From contig NZ_JAUFQF010000002.1 of NCBI RefSeq assembly GCF_030409635.1, positions 62,001-126,000 on the forward strand: a stretch of DNA of 64,000 nucleotides, in the 5' to 3' direction. Below are positions 35,048-43,315 of this stretch, one piece after another. Numbering within the stretch: the stretch's first letter is position 1; every line of letters starts with the position of its first letter. The notes below the pieces were generated by a model, which was not told the origin of the DNA, ran no database searches, and worked only from the letters and a program-made list of their open reading frames with translations. Source of the stretch: Vibrio agarivorans. Lineage in GTDB: Bacteria > Pseudomonadota > Gammaproteobacteria > Enterobacterales > Vibrionaceae. The position numbers and the translations under genes were made by a program.

Positions 35048-35327
35048 ACTCGACTTTAAAAAGAGTGCGATCAAAGAGTGGAAAAAGCTTGGCTCGACTT
35101 TGCAACAACAATTTAAGAAAAAGTTAATCGAGCGCATAGAGAACCCACATGTTCCGGCTTCAAAGCTTTCTGGAGCGGACAACATGTATAAAATTAAACT
35201 TCGTCAATCGGGCTACCGTCTCGTCTATAAAGTTGAAGACGATGTCATCATTGTAACCGTCTTAGCCGTTGGGAAACGCGAACGTAGCGATGTTTACCGT
35301 AAAGCCATGAAAAGGTTGGATGATTGA
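35034..35327 (+). CDS. RelE/StbE-family toxin (integron cassette)
   Basis: The 97-residue basic protein begins MMTYKLDFKKSAIKEWKKLG and contains KIKLRQSGYRLVYKVEDD and the C-terminal VGKRERSDVYRKA. This is the RelE ribosome-dependent mRNA endonuclease pattern. It is coupled to the StbD-like antitoxin. Confidence 0.9.
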   Translation: MMTYKLDFKKSAIKEWKKLGSTLQQQFKKKLIERIENPHVPASKLSGADNMYKIKLRQSGYRLVYKVEDDVIIVTVLAVGKRERSDVYRKAMKRLDD

Positions 35328-35333
35328 TTGTGG

Positions 35334-35456
35334 CATAACGCCGCGTTAAGTGGTGAGCAACGCTACCACCTTGCCTAAACTATTGTGCCGTAAACACTAA
35401 AGCTGAATCAAACCGAAAATGCCAAGCGTTGGGAATCCGTCTTAGTCGTTTGTTAT
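35334..35456 (-). repeat. attC site, class II (GCCAAGCGTTGGGAATC type)
   Basis: ATAACGCCGCGTTAAGTGG to CGTTTGTTATA. It closes the pseudouridine synthase cassette. Confidence 0.88.
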
Positions 35457-35477
35457 ACACAAAATATTACTCGATAC

Positions 35478-36167
35478 TCAGTTGGAAAAAGACTGTACTT
35501 CCAGATCTGTTAGGTAGCGCCACTGACCAACATCAACATCTAAACAGACAGCACCAATTGCCTCTCGATGAAGCGAAACAACACGATTACCAACAGCAGA
35601 AAACATCCGCTTTACTTGATGAAACTTACCCTCTGTAATCGTTAAAAGCACTTCTTGAGGACTTACAATTTCTAATTTGGCAGGTCTCGTTAATTTCTGT
35701 TCACCTTGTAAAAGAATACCCTGTTGGAACTTGGAAGCTACATCCTCAGCGATCGGGCGCGAAAGCCCAACACGATAGACCTTTCGGCATTCTTTTGTTG
35801 GTGTGGTGATATTGAAAGACCACCGACCATCATCAGTGATTAGAACTAAACCCGTAGTGTCCGCATCCAAGCGACCAGCTATATGCAGTTCAGACACATG
35901 CTCAACTTCTAGGTAGTTAAATACAGACGGGTAAACTTCATCAATATTGGAGCATATAGTTCCTGCGGGTTTGTGCATCAGTATGTAGCGAAAATCGCGC
36001 GCCTTTAACTGAGCACCATTGAGCAAAATCGTATTGCTTTCATGTACCTGATTAGCTTCATTTTCGACTACGTGTCCATTAACACTGACTTGACCAGCGT
36101 TGATCCGTTGAACTACTTCGATTTTAGTGAGTTCAGTACTCTTCAGTATAAATTTATCGAGACGCAT
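35478..36167 (-). CDS. RsuA-family 16S rRNA pseudouridine synthase (integron cassette)
   Basis: The 229-residue protein has an N-terminal S4 domain (MRLDKFILKSTELTKIEVVQ) and the RsuA/RluB-type catalytic motif GRLDADTTGLVLITDDG with the essential aspartate (~100). The conserved GKFHQVKRMF follows. Family members modify U516 of 16S rRNA or sites in 23S rRNA. A housekeeping-type enzyme as a cassette is unusual; the chromosomal rsuA is presumably elsewhere, so this may be a second copy or of different specificity. Confidence 0.9.
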   Translation of the reverse strand: MRLDKFILKSTELTKIEVVQRINAGQVSVNGHVVENEANQVHESNTILLNGAQLKARDFRYILMHKPAGTICSNIDEVYPSVFNYLEVEHVSELHIAGRLDADTTGLVLITDDGRWSFNITTPTKECRKVYRVGLSRPIAEDVASKFQQGILLQGEQKLTRPAKLEIVSPQEVLLTITEGKFHQVKRMFSAVGNRVVSLHREAIGAVCLDVDVGQWRYLTDLEVQSFSN

Positions 36168-36268
36168 TATCAGCCAAATTCAAGTTAAGTGAGAACCGTA
36201 CATTATCCAACCCCGATAGAAACAATCAAGAATTGACCGATAAATTAGTGGTTTATGAGCTTTTGTGT

Positions 36269-36364
36269 ATAACGCCCGCTCAAGGGGTGAGTGAACGTGT
36301 GCCATGTCTGAGCGAAGCGAGTTCGGCACACGTTTACGAATGCCACTTGAAGCGTTTGTTAGGC
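36269..36364 (-). repeat. attC site, class IV (short, about 96 bp)
   Basis: ATAACGCCCGCTCAAGGGG to GCGTTTGTTAGG, with an internal GAGCGAAGCGAGTTCGG stem. It resembles the short attC at 40805-40898. Confidence 0.85.
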
Positions 36365-36417
36365 TAATCTCACCTAGCACGGAAATGAGCGCTGTAAAAC
36401 TATAGGTATTTTATCGA

Positions 36418-37086
36418 ATGAGCCTGCTACTTCTACTGTTACTTTGCTTCCTAATTTCATTGATGTTTGGCCATTTCGAGCTGGAAAGATATCCTCGCTA
36501 TACAACAGTAAGACGACATGAAAGAAAAGGCACTAGGGGCGTAAGACAACATCAACGTCGTATCTCTGATGGAACTCGTATCATTTGGGTTCCACACAAA
36601 AAAACTCCAAAAGCGAACACTTTTAGCCGCAATAGACCATATGAAAAACAGCCACCCGATATTGCAAAGCCTGACAGCGGTTCTATAGAGCAAAACACAG
36701 TTAACACCGATGAATTTGACTTAAAAAGCGAGCACGGCAAACGATTTTTAATGCTATCTGTAGATAATAAATTGCGAATTTTCGACAGAACCGTTCCTCA
36801 CACGGATGAGAGAGTGGTGTACCTGTTTAATAATGCTTCGCATGAAAAACTAGCCTATCCGTTAAAAGAACTAACAAAGGACAGAGTGGAAGATGCTACG
36901 CATAGGTTTTCAGAAAAAAACTTCGAACGATTGCAAACAAGCAAGGGGGAAGTGAACTCCAAAAACGATGAATCTCCCACTTTTAAAGCAAAAAAGAGTC
37001 CACCAAAATTTAAGACATATTACCCATCACCAACACCTAACCGTAATCAAAATGGCTATGGCAGCGGCTTTCTTCATAAAGATTAA
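36418..37086 (+). CDS. Hypothetical membrane-anchored basic protein (reversed cassette)
   Basis: The 222-residue protein has one N-terminal membrane helix (LLLLLLLCFLISLMFG), a strongly basic region (RYTTVRRHERKGTRGVRQHQ) and a low-complexity, Lys/Pro/Ser-rich tail. I recognise no domain. It reads opposite to most cassettes. Expression would need its own promoter. Confidence 0.6.
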   Translation: MSLLLLLLLCFLISLMFGHFELERYPRYTTVRRHERKGTRGVRQHQRRISDGTRIIWVPHKKTPKANTFSRNRPYEKQPPDIAKPDSGSIEQNTVNTDEFDLKSEHGKRFLMLSVDNKLRIFDRTVPHTDERVVYLFNNASHEKLAYPLKELTKDRVEDATHRFSEKNFERLQTSKGEVNSKNDESPTFKAKKSPPKFKTYYPSPTPNRNQNGYGSGFLHKD

Positions 37087-37102
37087 AGTACTACGGGGTG
37101 AG

Positions 37103-37225
37103 CCTAACGCCCTGTCAAGGTGTGAGCAACGCAATACCGAAGCTTCTGCATACCACCTTAAACACAAAACGCAACGCATAGTAAAAATGCCACGCGTTGC
37201 GAATCACTCTTAAACAGTTTGTTAG
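37103..37225 (-). repeat. attC site, class I (GCCACGCGTTGCGAATC type)
   Basis: CTAACGCCCTGTCAAGG to ACAGTTTGTTAG; nearly identical to the sites at 39118 and 40097. Confidence 0.9.
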
Positions 37226-37824
37226 TTTTTAATTACGTGCGGCTCTAAAGGCACTGAAACGTTATAGATTACAAGGCATGCAACTAGTAATGCGATAATT
37301 ACACCAATTACGCCCACTCTTTTTGAGTTAACGAATGAAGGCTCACCAACCTTAACTCTCTCCCATTCCTCTTTTAACGTCAGTTGGGCAAAGTCACGAA
37401 TGCTATCAACCATTTCTACTGACTCTTCCCACTTACCTTTACTCGCAAGGTTTTTTGATTGCACGAGGCAATTACGCAAATCTTTTTGGTGTTTGCTTTT
37501 ATCATCAGGGTTTAGACGCATCATGATATTTGAATAGGCAATTGCAAGTGCTTGATGTTCTTCCTTTGTCTCCATCGAACGAGCTAAAACATCCACTGAA
37601 TCTCCATGCTTCTGCTCCATAGCCCAATATATTTCTTCCGTTGCGACCAGAGCTGAAATGTACTTTGAAATATCATCTCGCAGTGCATCAATCCAGTTCT
37701 GTCGTAATTGAGATATTTGCTGCTCTTTGGTTAAAACTAAACTAAGAAACGAGAATGCACCCGCTATAAGGGCAGCAATAACAACCCCCACAGGCACAAG
37801 CATATTAACTGGGATTTCACTCAT
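37222..37824 (-). CDS. Hypothetical two-helix membrane protein (integron cassette)
   Basis: The 200-residue protein has an N-terminal helix (~8-30), a cytoplasmic helical region with LRQNWIDALRDDISKYISAL, and a C-terminal helix (~170-190). The pattern (two membrane helices around a coiled soluble part with WIDALR) recurs in uncharacterised proteins of accessory islands. I know no function. Its 3' end lies in the attC. Confidence 0.65.
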   Translation of the reverse strand: MSEIPVNMLVPVGVVIAALIAGAFSFLSLVLTKEQQISQLRQNWIDALRDDISKYISALVATEEIYWAMEQKHGDSVDVLARSMETKEEHQALAIAYSNIMMRLNPDDKSKHQKDLRNCLVQSKNLASKGKWEESVEMVDSIRDFAQLTLKEEWERVKVGEPSFVNSKRVGVIGVIIALLVACLVIYNVSVPLEPHVIKN

Positions 37825-37839
37825 AACTTTCCTTAAAAA

Positions 37840-37963
37840 CTAACGCCCAATTAAGGGGTGAGCAACGCTACCACCCAAACTGAAAGCATTGTGCCATAAA
37901 CGCTAAATTTGAAGTAGAACCAAAAATGCCAAGCGTTGGGAATCCCTCTTAAATTGTTTGTTA
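37840..37963 (-). repeat. attC site, class II
   Basis: CTAACGCCCAATTAAGGGG to TTGTTTGTTAAG; closes the 372-residue hypothetical cassette. Confidence 0.88.
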
Positions 37964-37976
37964 AGTGTATAGTCGA

Positions 37977-39095
37977 TCACTCAAAGTAGGTTGGGTTTTG
38001 ACGTTCATATGCTTTGAATGGATCTTTCTCTCGGGTCAATTTATACAATTGAAGATCTAAATTCATGCCTTTGTGATTTGTTATATTAGAAGTTTTCTCA
38101 GTTACTGTATAAGTAACTCGTTTATACTTATCACTCTCAAAAAGTACAAGGTAGGGAACCATTTTTTCTACCGATTTAGGGATCGCTAGATACATTTCTG
38201 TAGTAATAAAATCTGTCGAGTTAAACGGAACATCTGCATCGAGTTCTACTTGATCTTCACTATTAAACCTAAGTTTCTCCATAGCATGCACTGAAGCAAG
38301 ATTAGCTTTAGGATAGTAACTAATTTTTGCAAGTGGACTTTTAACGTCAAGCTTTGACTCCAGTATCGCACGGTAGTCACCCGAAAACGAAAGGTAAATA
38401 TTACTAGCGTATTGATTCTTATCAAGAACTACATTTTCATCATTAAACAAATTAGATCTATCGACTATAATCAGCCCTTGATATCTTAACTGCTTCCAAT
38501 ATTCAGGCACAGATAGGTCACTGAATACGTAATCTTCTGGCCAATAATGGGCATAGAAACCTTCAGTCACTGAATTACACTGAATGGAAAAATATTTTAA
38601 AAACTCCACATTATTTCCATGGGAGCTTTCCAACTCGTTGCTGTTACACAACTCAAAGTTATTATTTAAACCCACATCATCAACGATCTTCCCAATAACT
38701 GAACTTTCGTCAGTTAGAGCTTGCTTATACAGAACATGAATATTCAGCTCATCTATTTTGCCAACTGACTTCAATATATGTTGACTAGTTTCAATATTTG
38801 AACTCAAGTCATCAATTATTGAGTTCATTTTATCTATACTTTGCCTATACTGCTCTTCTCGATTTGAAGCTAATGTTTCTTGTTCTTTGTTTTCAACACC
38901 TTGTACAATAAGGGTTAAAACCAAAGTGATAACAATTAAACTAACGAGAGTTTTACCAGCAATACTAACTTTCTTGTTCTCACCCTCTCCGTTATAGACA
39001 TCTAAAAAAGTACCAATAGCACCAGCCAAAGCGGTGACAAGGATAAGTAGATACTTGAGTTCAATCACGCTAGCCTCCGTACTTAACATTAACAC
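37977..39095 (-). CDS. Hypothetical membrane protein with soluble C-terminal domain (integron cassette)
   Basis: The 372-residue protein has two N-terminal membrane helices (~12-32 and ~48-66), a coiled-coil linker (~70-110) and a roughly 250-residue polar domain. I recognise no motif in that domain. The stretch VPEYWKQLRYQGLIIVDRSN and the following beta-rich part could be a sensor. Two helices plus linker plus effector resembles the build of membrane-anchored phage-defence proteins, but there is no sequence evidence for that. Confidence 0.62.
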   Translation of the reverse strand: MLMLSTEASVIELKYLLILVTALAGAIGTFLDVYNGEGENKKVSIAGKTLVSLIVITLVLTLIVQGVENKEQETLASNREEQYRQSIDKMNSIIDDLSSNIETSQHILKSVGKIDELNIHVLYKQALTDESSVIGKIVDDVGLNNNFELCNSNELESSHGNNVEFLKYFSIQCNSVTEGFYAHYWPEDYVFSDLSVPEYWKQLRYQGLIIVDRSNLFNDENVVLDKNQYASNIYLSFSGDYRAILESKLDVKSPLAKISYYPKANLASVHAMEKLRFNSEDQVELDADVPFNSTDFITTEMYLAIPKSVEKMVPYLVLFESDKYKRVTYTVTEKTSNITNHKGMNLDLQLYKLTREKDPFKAYERQNPTYFE

Positions 39096-39117
39096 TTAAC
39101 TATAGCAGTTCATACAC

Positions 39118-39239
39118 TTAACGCCCTGTCAAGGTGTGAGCAACGCAATACCGGTGCTACCGCATACCACCTTAAACACTAAAACCAACGCATAGTAAAA
39201 ATGCCACGCGTTGCGAATCACTCTTAAACAGTTTGTTAG
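39118..39239 (-). repeat. attC site, class I
   Basis: TTAACGCCCTGTCAAGG to ACAGTTTGTTAG; includes the last codon of the HNH cassette gene. Confidence 0.9.
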
Positions 39240-40081
39240 CCAGCTGGCCCAAAGTGTATTTCCCTATGGCAGTTGGGGCAGAGACTTATTACATTTTCAA
39301 GGCTGTCTAAGCCGCCCTGCGACAACGGTATTATATGGTGAACCTCTAAGTACGGCTCTCCATTGGAACGCTTAATAAAGGGCGCTTTTTCTTTGCACTT
39401 TTCGCAAAAGCCTTCTGCTCTATATAATGCTTCCGCGACAACATCAGGGTCTCTACGATAATCCTGAACCAGTCTATAAACGACTTTCGGTTTAGTAGAT
39501 CTAAAGGCCAACCTTCTTTGACGGTTTTCTGAACTATCATCAAGTGACTCATTTACTTCATTTTCGAAGGTAACTTTATATTCGGCTTGTGATTCTTTGA
39601 TTGTTTCATTTGCTGTTGGGAACAACTTATCCTGAGCCACAAATCTGATAAATGCCTTAGCATTGATTTCATCAAACGTTTGAACAAGTCCAATATGGAC
39701 GTTTCTAAGTTTTTGATTCGAAGCTTTACTGATAACAAACAGTGGAATCTTGGATTCAAAGCAGTTTTTTAGCGCTTGTATTTCATTTTGATCATGACTT
39801 CCATTTCTGTTTGTATTCGGAAAATCATAATCGATGCCCTTTGACGACATGTTATCACTGTAGTTTTTACCGGTGTGCAAGATACTAACTGCAACTCCGC
39901 TCGATGGAGAAACTACGCCCCTTGTTACATCTGAGTTAACCCATACTCCAGCCGCACCACCATAGATACCCAAGTCTCTCAACTTAGAAGGCTTTACATC
40001 AATTGCAATGTCTACATAGCTGATCGCATTGAAAAGTCGTTGTCTTCTTTCTATTTCTTTTATTATCAACGTAATTCCCAT
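39236..40081 (-). CDS. SRA-like/HNH endonuclease, candidate type IV restriction enzyme (integron cassette)
   Basis: The 281-residue protein has a C-terminal HNH domain: C226/C229 (FCEKCKE), LEVHHIIPLSQGGLDSLENV with H248-H249 and N263, then LCPNCHREIH (C268/C271). The N-terminal ~150 residues (GIYGGAAGVWVN, SILHTGKNYSD, VHIGLVQTFDE) resemble SRA/YDG-like modified-base readers as in McrA-type enzymes. A function in cutting modified phage DNA is inferred. The HNH part is certain, the reader assignment moderate. It ends inside its attC. Confidence 0.78.
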   Translation of the reverse strand: MGITLIIKEIERRQRLFNAISYVDIAIDVKPSKLRDLGIYGGAAGVWVNSDVTRGVVSPSSGVAVSILHTGKNYSDNMSSKGIDYDFPNTNRNGSHDQNEIQALKNCFESKIPLFVISKASNQKLRNVHIGLVQTFDEINAKAFIRFVAQDKLFPTANETIKESQAEYKVTFENEVNESLDDSSENRQRRLAFRSTKPKVVYRLVQDYRRDPDVVAEALYRAEGFCEKCKEKAPFIKRSNGEPYLEVHHIIPLSQGGLDSLENVISLCPNCHREIHFGPAG

Positions 40082-40096
40082 TTTCTTTGTTGCTGG

Positions 40097-40217
40097 CTAA
40101 CGCCCTGTTAAGGTGTGAGCAACGCAATACCTAAGCAACCGCATACCACCTTAAACACTAAACACAACGCATAGTAAAAATGCCACGCGTTGCGAATCAC
40201 TCTTGAACAGTTTGTTA
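40097..40217 (-). repeat. attC site, class I
   Basis: CTAACGCCCTGTTAAGG to ACAGTTTGTTAT; nearly identical to the sites at 39118 and 37103. Confidence 0.9.
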
Positions 40218-40775
40218 TATGCGCACTTGCGGGTTAGGGTTGGTTTTTGAAATGAATGCTGCTCCTAAGAGCATTGGTCTGTACTCAAAATGAAATCCAT
40301 CTAGCCCAGTATTTCCATAGCCATAAAGCTCTGCCGCATACAAACCATTAGTAATATCTCTAAACAATGACGCATCAAAAAATTGCCCACTTTCTAGTAA
40401 CAACCAACAGTGAACTTTCTGCGATGCATCTGAAACACCAGTATTTAACTGATCTTTCAGCGTACCTAAGTCGCATCCCATGTGTGGCTGACCATTAACA
40501 AGTACATCGCCAAAAACCAATTCCGATTTATACCCTTGTTGGGCAAATGCTTCTTTTAGATGTGAATGCACATACAAACAAGCCCCTGCCATATGGTCGT
40601 AATTTAACTTAGGTTGTACGCTATCAATGATTTGAAACAACGCTTCCATGTCTTGACGAGTAAGTGCTCTATAATCAGGAATTGACGGAGACAAGCCTAA
40701 TAGCTCAGATTCACCTAGAGCCAACTCAAGACTCATAACATGATGTTCATGTTTCTCTCTAATATTTTTAAACAT
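40215..40775 (-). CDS. Papain/transglutaminase-like hypothetical protein (integron cassette)
   Basis: The ATG at 40775 is preceded by AGAGAGTGAT; an extension to 40865 runs into the neighbouring attC. The 187-residue product has a cysteine in MAGACLYVHSHLKEAF, a His in KVHCWLLLESGQFF and an Asp in FFDASLF. That order fits a Cys-His-Asp triad of the papain/transglutaminase/NAT type. I recognise no named family. Confidence 0.6.
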   Translation of the reverse strand: MFKNIREKHEHHVMSLELALGESELLGLSPSIPDYRALTRQDMEALFQIIDSVQPKLNYDHMAGACLYVHSHLKEAFAQQGYKSELVFGDVLVNGQPHMGCDLGTLKDQLNTGVSDASQKVHCWLLLESGQFFDASLFRDITNGLYAAELYGYGNTGLDGFHFEYRPMLLGAAFISKTNPNPQVRI

Positions 40776-40804
40776 ATCACTCTCTAAATTTAAACGACTA
40801 GCAT

Positions 40805-40898
40805 ATAACGCCGCAATAAGCGGTGAATGAACGCGTGCTATGTTTGAGCGTAAGCGAGTCGGCACGCGTTCATAAATCCGACTTAATTGCTTTGTTAG
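40805..40898 (-). repeat. attC site, class IV (short, about 94 bp)
   Basis: TAACGCCGCAATAAGCGG to GCTTTGTTAGG with an internal GAGCGTAAGCGAGTCGG stem. Confidence 0.85.
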
Positions 40899-42541
40899 GC
40901 CATCGCGTCCAATTCAGCTTCTGTTGTATATAATCCAGTATGAGTGCCATTATTTATTGATATTAATGACTCTCGTAAAAGTTTATATTTATCCGAAGTG
41001 TAAAAATCAGGCGATGTTATGTGGGTAAATAAATTATACGGTTTATCTTTAACTGGAGACTCATTGAGATAAAAACCCTCAAAATCTGGATTGTGCACAA
41101 CCGTTTTAACTCTTCCATTTGTTTTATTTGCTTCAGTTCTGATACTGACATTTATTGTCCACATCGCATTTTTAGCTCCATCGGATCTTAACTTTGTATC
41201 TAGGTCGTGCACTGCAATTGCAGAAGCTTGAAACTGGTCAAATATTTTTATAAAAGTTGGGATATTGGCTTTACCACGACAGTTGATTACACAGTGAGAA
41301 CCCTCAAATTGGCTATCTTCAATAATATGCTGATACGCTAAATACTCTGTATCACCTTCGACTAAAATTGAATTGTCATAGAAGAAAAACTCATTAACTG
41401 TAGGACAGCAACGATTCAACATTTTTAAATTATCTTTTTCTTGAGTGCTAAAGTTGGCTTTATCCGTTTGAAAGTAGTAAACACCGGCCGAAGTATTGGA
41501 AACCTTTATTAAAGTTGTATGGTCTTGGGTTAAGTCAATGAATATAGGCGAATGAGTTGTACATATAACCTGCCAACCTTCTACTTCTGCTAGCGCATAA
41601 ATAGCTTTTCGTGCAGCTCTAATGATTGAAGGGTGGAGGTTAATTTCAGGCTCATCTAAAAGCAAAACTTTAGGGGCATCATTGCTAATTACTTTTGTAC
41701 CTTTTTTAAACTTACCTTCACTACAGAGTGCATTGATTGCCGACCATAGGAAAGCTCTCTGCACCCCTGTCCCTTGGTGAGCTAAAGCAGCTGAATGACC
41801 ATTAGATTCAATATAGAATTTACTTCCATCTTTAATTGCGTCCTCAGCTTTGAATTTGCCGACTCCTGTTTCAAAGCCAACTTTGACACCACCAAAAAGT
41901 TTATTTATCTCAGATTCTATTTTCCCGTTTAGTTGACTAATATCACCTGAAATCTCTGCCTCCACTTCTTTTGCCAGCTTTTCAATTTCGGCTACTATTC
42001 CAGCTACTTTACTTTTATCATCTTTTAGTTTTTTGGCAGCATTCTTTGAAGCTAGCTCTTTTACAACTTTTTCAAGTGCGTCATAGCCATCATTAGGGTT
42101 GACACGAATAGGGACTGGTAACCTACTTTGGAGGATTGTATTCCACCCTCCTGCACCACCTTTTTTCCAATCAGAGAGTTGGTTACTAAAACTATATTTT
42201 GTACCTTTCTCATCAGCCTTGTCCCACCTAATTTGAAATTTTGCACAATCTCCAAACTCAGGGTCTGCCGCTAAGAACCACTCTTGACCTAGAGCATCAA
42301 TATCGTCCTGAGAGATATCGGTAAAAACACCTGTAATACAAATAGGTCTTCCGTCATTTCTACCGTGAAAATGATCTATCGTTAAAGCTGTACCCATTGA
42401 TACATATGCTTCATAAGCATCTAATACCGTGGACTTGCAGCTATTATTCGGGCCAATCAAGACAACAATATTGTCGATGAGAATCTTGACCTCATCATCA
42501 ATGCCTTTAAAGTTCTCTATTAGTAGTGCTGATAACTTCAT
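40895..42541 (-). CDS. OLD-family ATPase/TOPRIM nuclease (integron cassette)
   Basis: The 548-residue protein has an ABC/SMC-type ATPase: N-terminal LLIENFKGI, a Walker A-like GPNNSCKST at 30-38, a coiled insertion (~170-220) and Walker B KVLLLDEPEINLHP. THSPIFIDL follows as the H-loop. A C-terminal TOPRIM domain has ILVEGDTEYLA and VHDLDTK. This is the architecture of OLD and GajA nucleases. The Walker A lysine is preceded by Cys instead of the usual Gly. Stand-alone OLD proteins and Gabija are phage-defence nucleases; no gajB helicase is adjacent. Confidence 0.85.
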   Translation of the reverse strand: MKLSALLIENFKGIDDEVKILIDNIVVLIGPNNSCKSTVLDAYEAYVSMGTALTIDHFHGRNDGRPICITGVFTDISQDDIDALGQEWFLAADPEFGDCAKFQIRWDKADEKGTKYSFSNQLSDWKKGGAGGWNTILQSRLPVPIRVNPNDGYDALEKVVKELASKNAAKKLKDDKSKVAGIVAEIEKLAKEVEAEISGDISQLNGKIESEINKLFGGVKVGFETGVGKFKAEDAIKDGSKFYIESNGHSAALAHQGTGVQRAFLWSAINALCSEGKFKKGTKVISNDAPKVLLLDEPEINLHPSIIRAARKAIYALAEVEGWQVICTTHSPIFIDLTQDHTTLIKVSNTSAGVYYFQTDKANFSTQEKDNLKMLNRCCPTVNEFFFYDNSILVEGDTEYLAYQHIIEDSQFEGSHCVINCRGKANIPTFIKIFDQFQASAIAVHDLDTKLRSDGAKNAMWTINVSIRTEANKTNGRVKTVVHNPDFEGFYLNESPVKDKPYNLFTHITSPDFYTSDKYKLLRESLISINNGTHTGLYTTEAELDAMA

Positions 42542-42569
42542 TGAAACTCTCCATGTTATTTTGGTTGGC

Positions 42570-42693
42570 CTAACGCCTTGCTAACAAGCGACAACGCGAT
42601 GCCACTTAACTTGAATATTGTGCCTTAAACACAGAAATTAAATTGCGACTGAGATCGCCAAGCGTTAGGAGTCTTTGTTAAGCAATTTGTTAG
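42570..42693 (-). repeat. attC site, class III
   Basis: TAACGCCTTGCTAACAAGCG to AATTTGTTAG; closes the first cassette. Confidence 0.9.
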
Positions 42694-42697
42694 GTTT

Positions 42698-43054
42698 TTA
42701 CTCGCCGCCTAGGCTTTTCCAGTCAGTAAGTTTCAACCGTTTATGCTGAATATAGAAATACAAAGCCATTGTAGTACCGAAAAGAGTTCCCGCAATTGAT
42801 GACCAAACAACGGCTTCAGCAATCGACTTACCCTCAGACCCCCAAGAAAATAGCCACATCAATATCCCATATATTGGAGTGAAGGATATAAAGGATAGGG
42901 AAACATTTGCCACAAAAGAACGATAGTAAGGGGGTGGTTGTTTGCAACCAATCATCTTCAACAATTTGTCGTTTGGTGGGTTATAGTTAGATTTCCACAC
43001 TCCCTTATTGTTTAGCTCTTCATGAGCAGCTTTCAGTTTTCTTTCGTAATCCAT
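42698..43054 (-). CDS. DUF6404-like membrane protein (first integron cassette)
   Basis: The 118-residue protein starts MDYERKLKAAHEELNNKGVW and continues KSNYNPPNDKLL. It has two membrane helices (~48-70 and ~82-104). It matches the DUF6404 family often found in Vibrio integrons, as I remember it. The function is unknown. Being next to attI it is probably the best-expressed cassette. Confidence 0.75.
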   Translation of the reverse strand: MDYERKLKAAHEELNNKGVWKSNYNPPNDKLLKMIGCKQPPPYYRSFVANVSLSFISFTPIYGILMWLFSWGSEGKSIAEAVVWSSIAGTLFGTTMALYFYIQHKRLKLTDWKSLGGE

Positions 43055-43098
43055 TATGAATTTCCATTTCCAAAAAGTTAATTGGCTTAATTAAACCT

Positions 43099-43315
43099 AA
43101 CGCTTTATATACGGCAACAAGCCGTCTAACCCACGAGCTTTCTGCCACCTATTACTTGTGCTAACTTGTGAGCTAGTGCCTAAGAGCCCCTGCAAATCAG
43201 ATTGTTAGCGAGTGAGCCATTATGACACTTGTCGCATTACACGGCAAATTGCCGTCTATCTGCAATATGGCGGCTTAGACTGATGATTATGGTTTTAATC
43301 GACAACATTCATTAG
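43099..43315. other. attI region and integrase promoter region
   Basis: On the minus strand the core GTTAGGT (about 43097-43103) marks the junction with the first cassette. Two related hairpins, ACGGCAACAAGCCGTCTA (~43115-43132) and ACGGCAAATTGCCGTCTA (~43241-43258), flank the segment. I see no CTGT-N8-ACAG LexA box before the integrase. The exact attI limits and the Pc promoter are not resolved. Confidence 0.55.

Noticed and set aside
40895-42541. Complete Gabija (GajAB) system
   Set aside because: Only the GajA/OLD-like nuclease is present; no UvrD-like helicase gene is adjacent.
32628-43208. CRISPR array
   Set aside because: The repeated units are 95-130 bp attC sites with GTTRRRY cores between genes, not short direct repeats with spacers.
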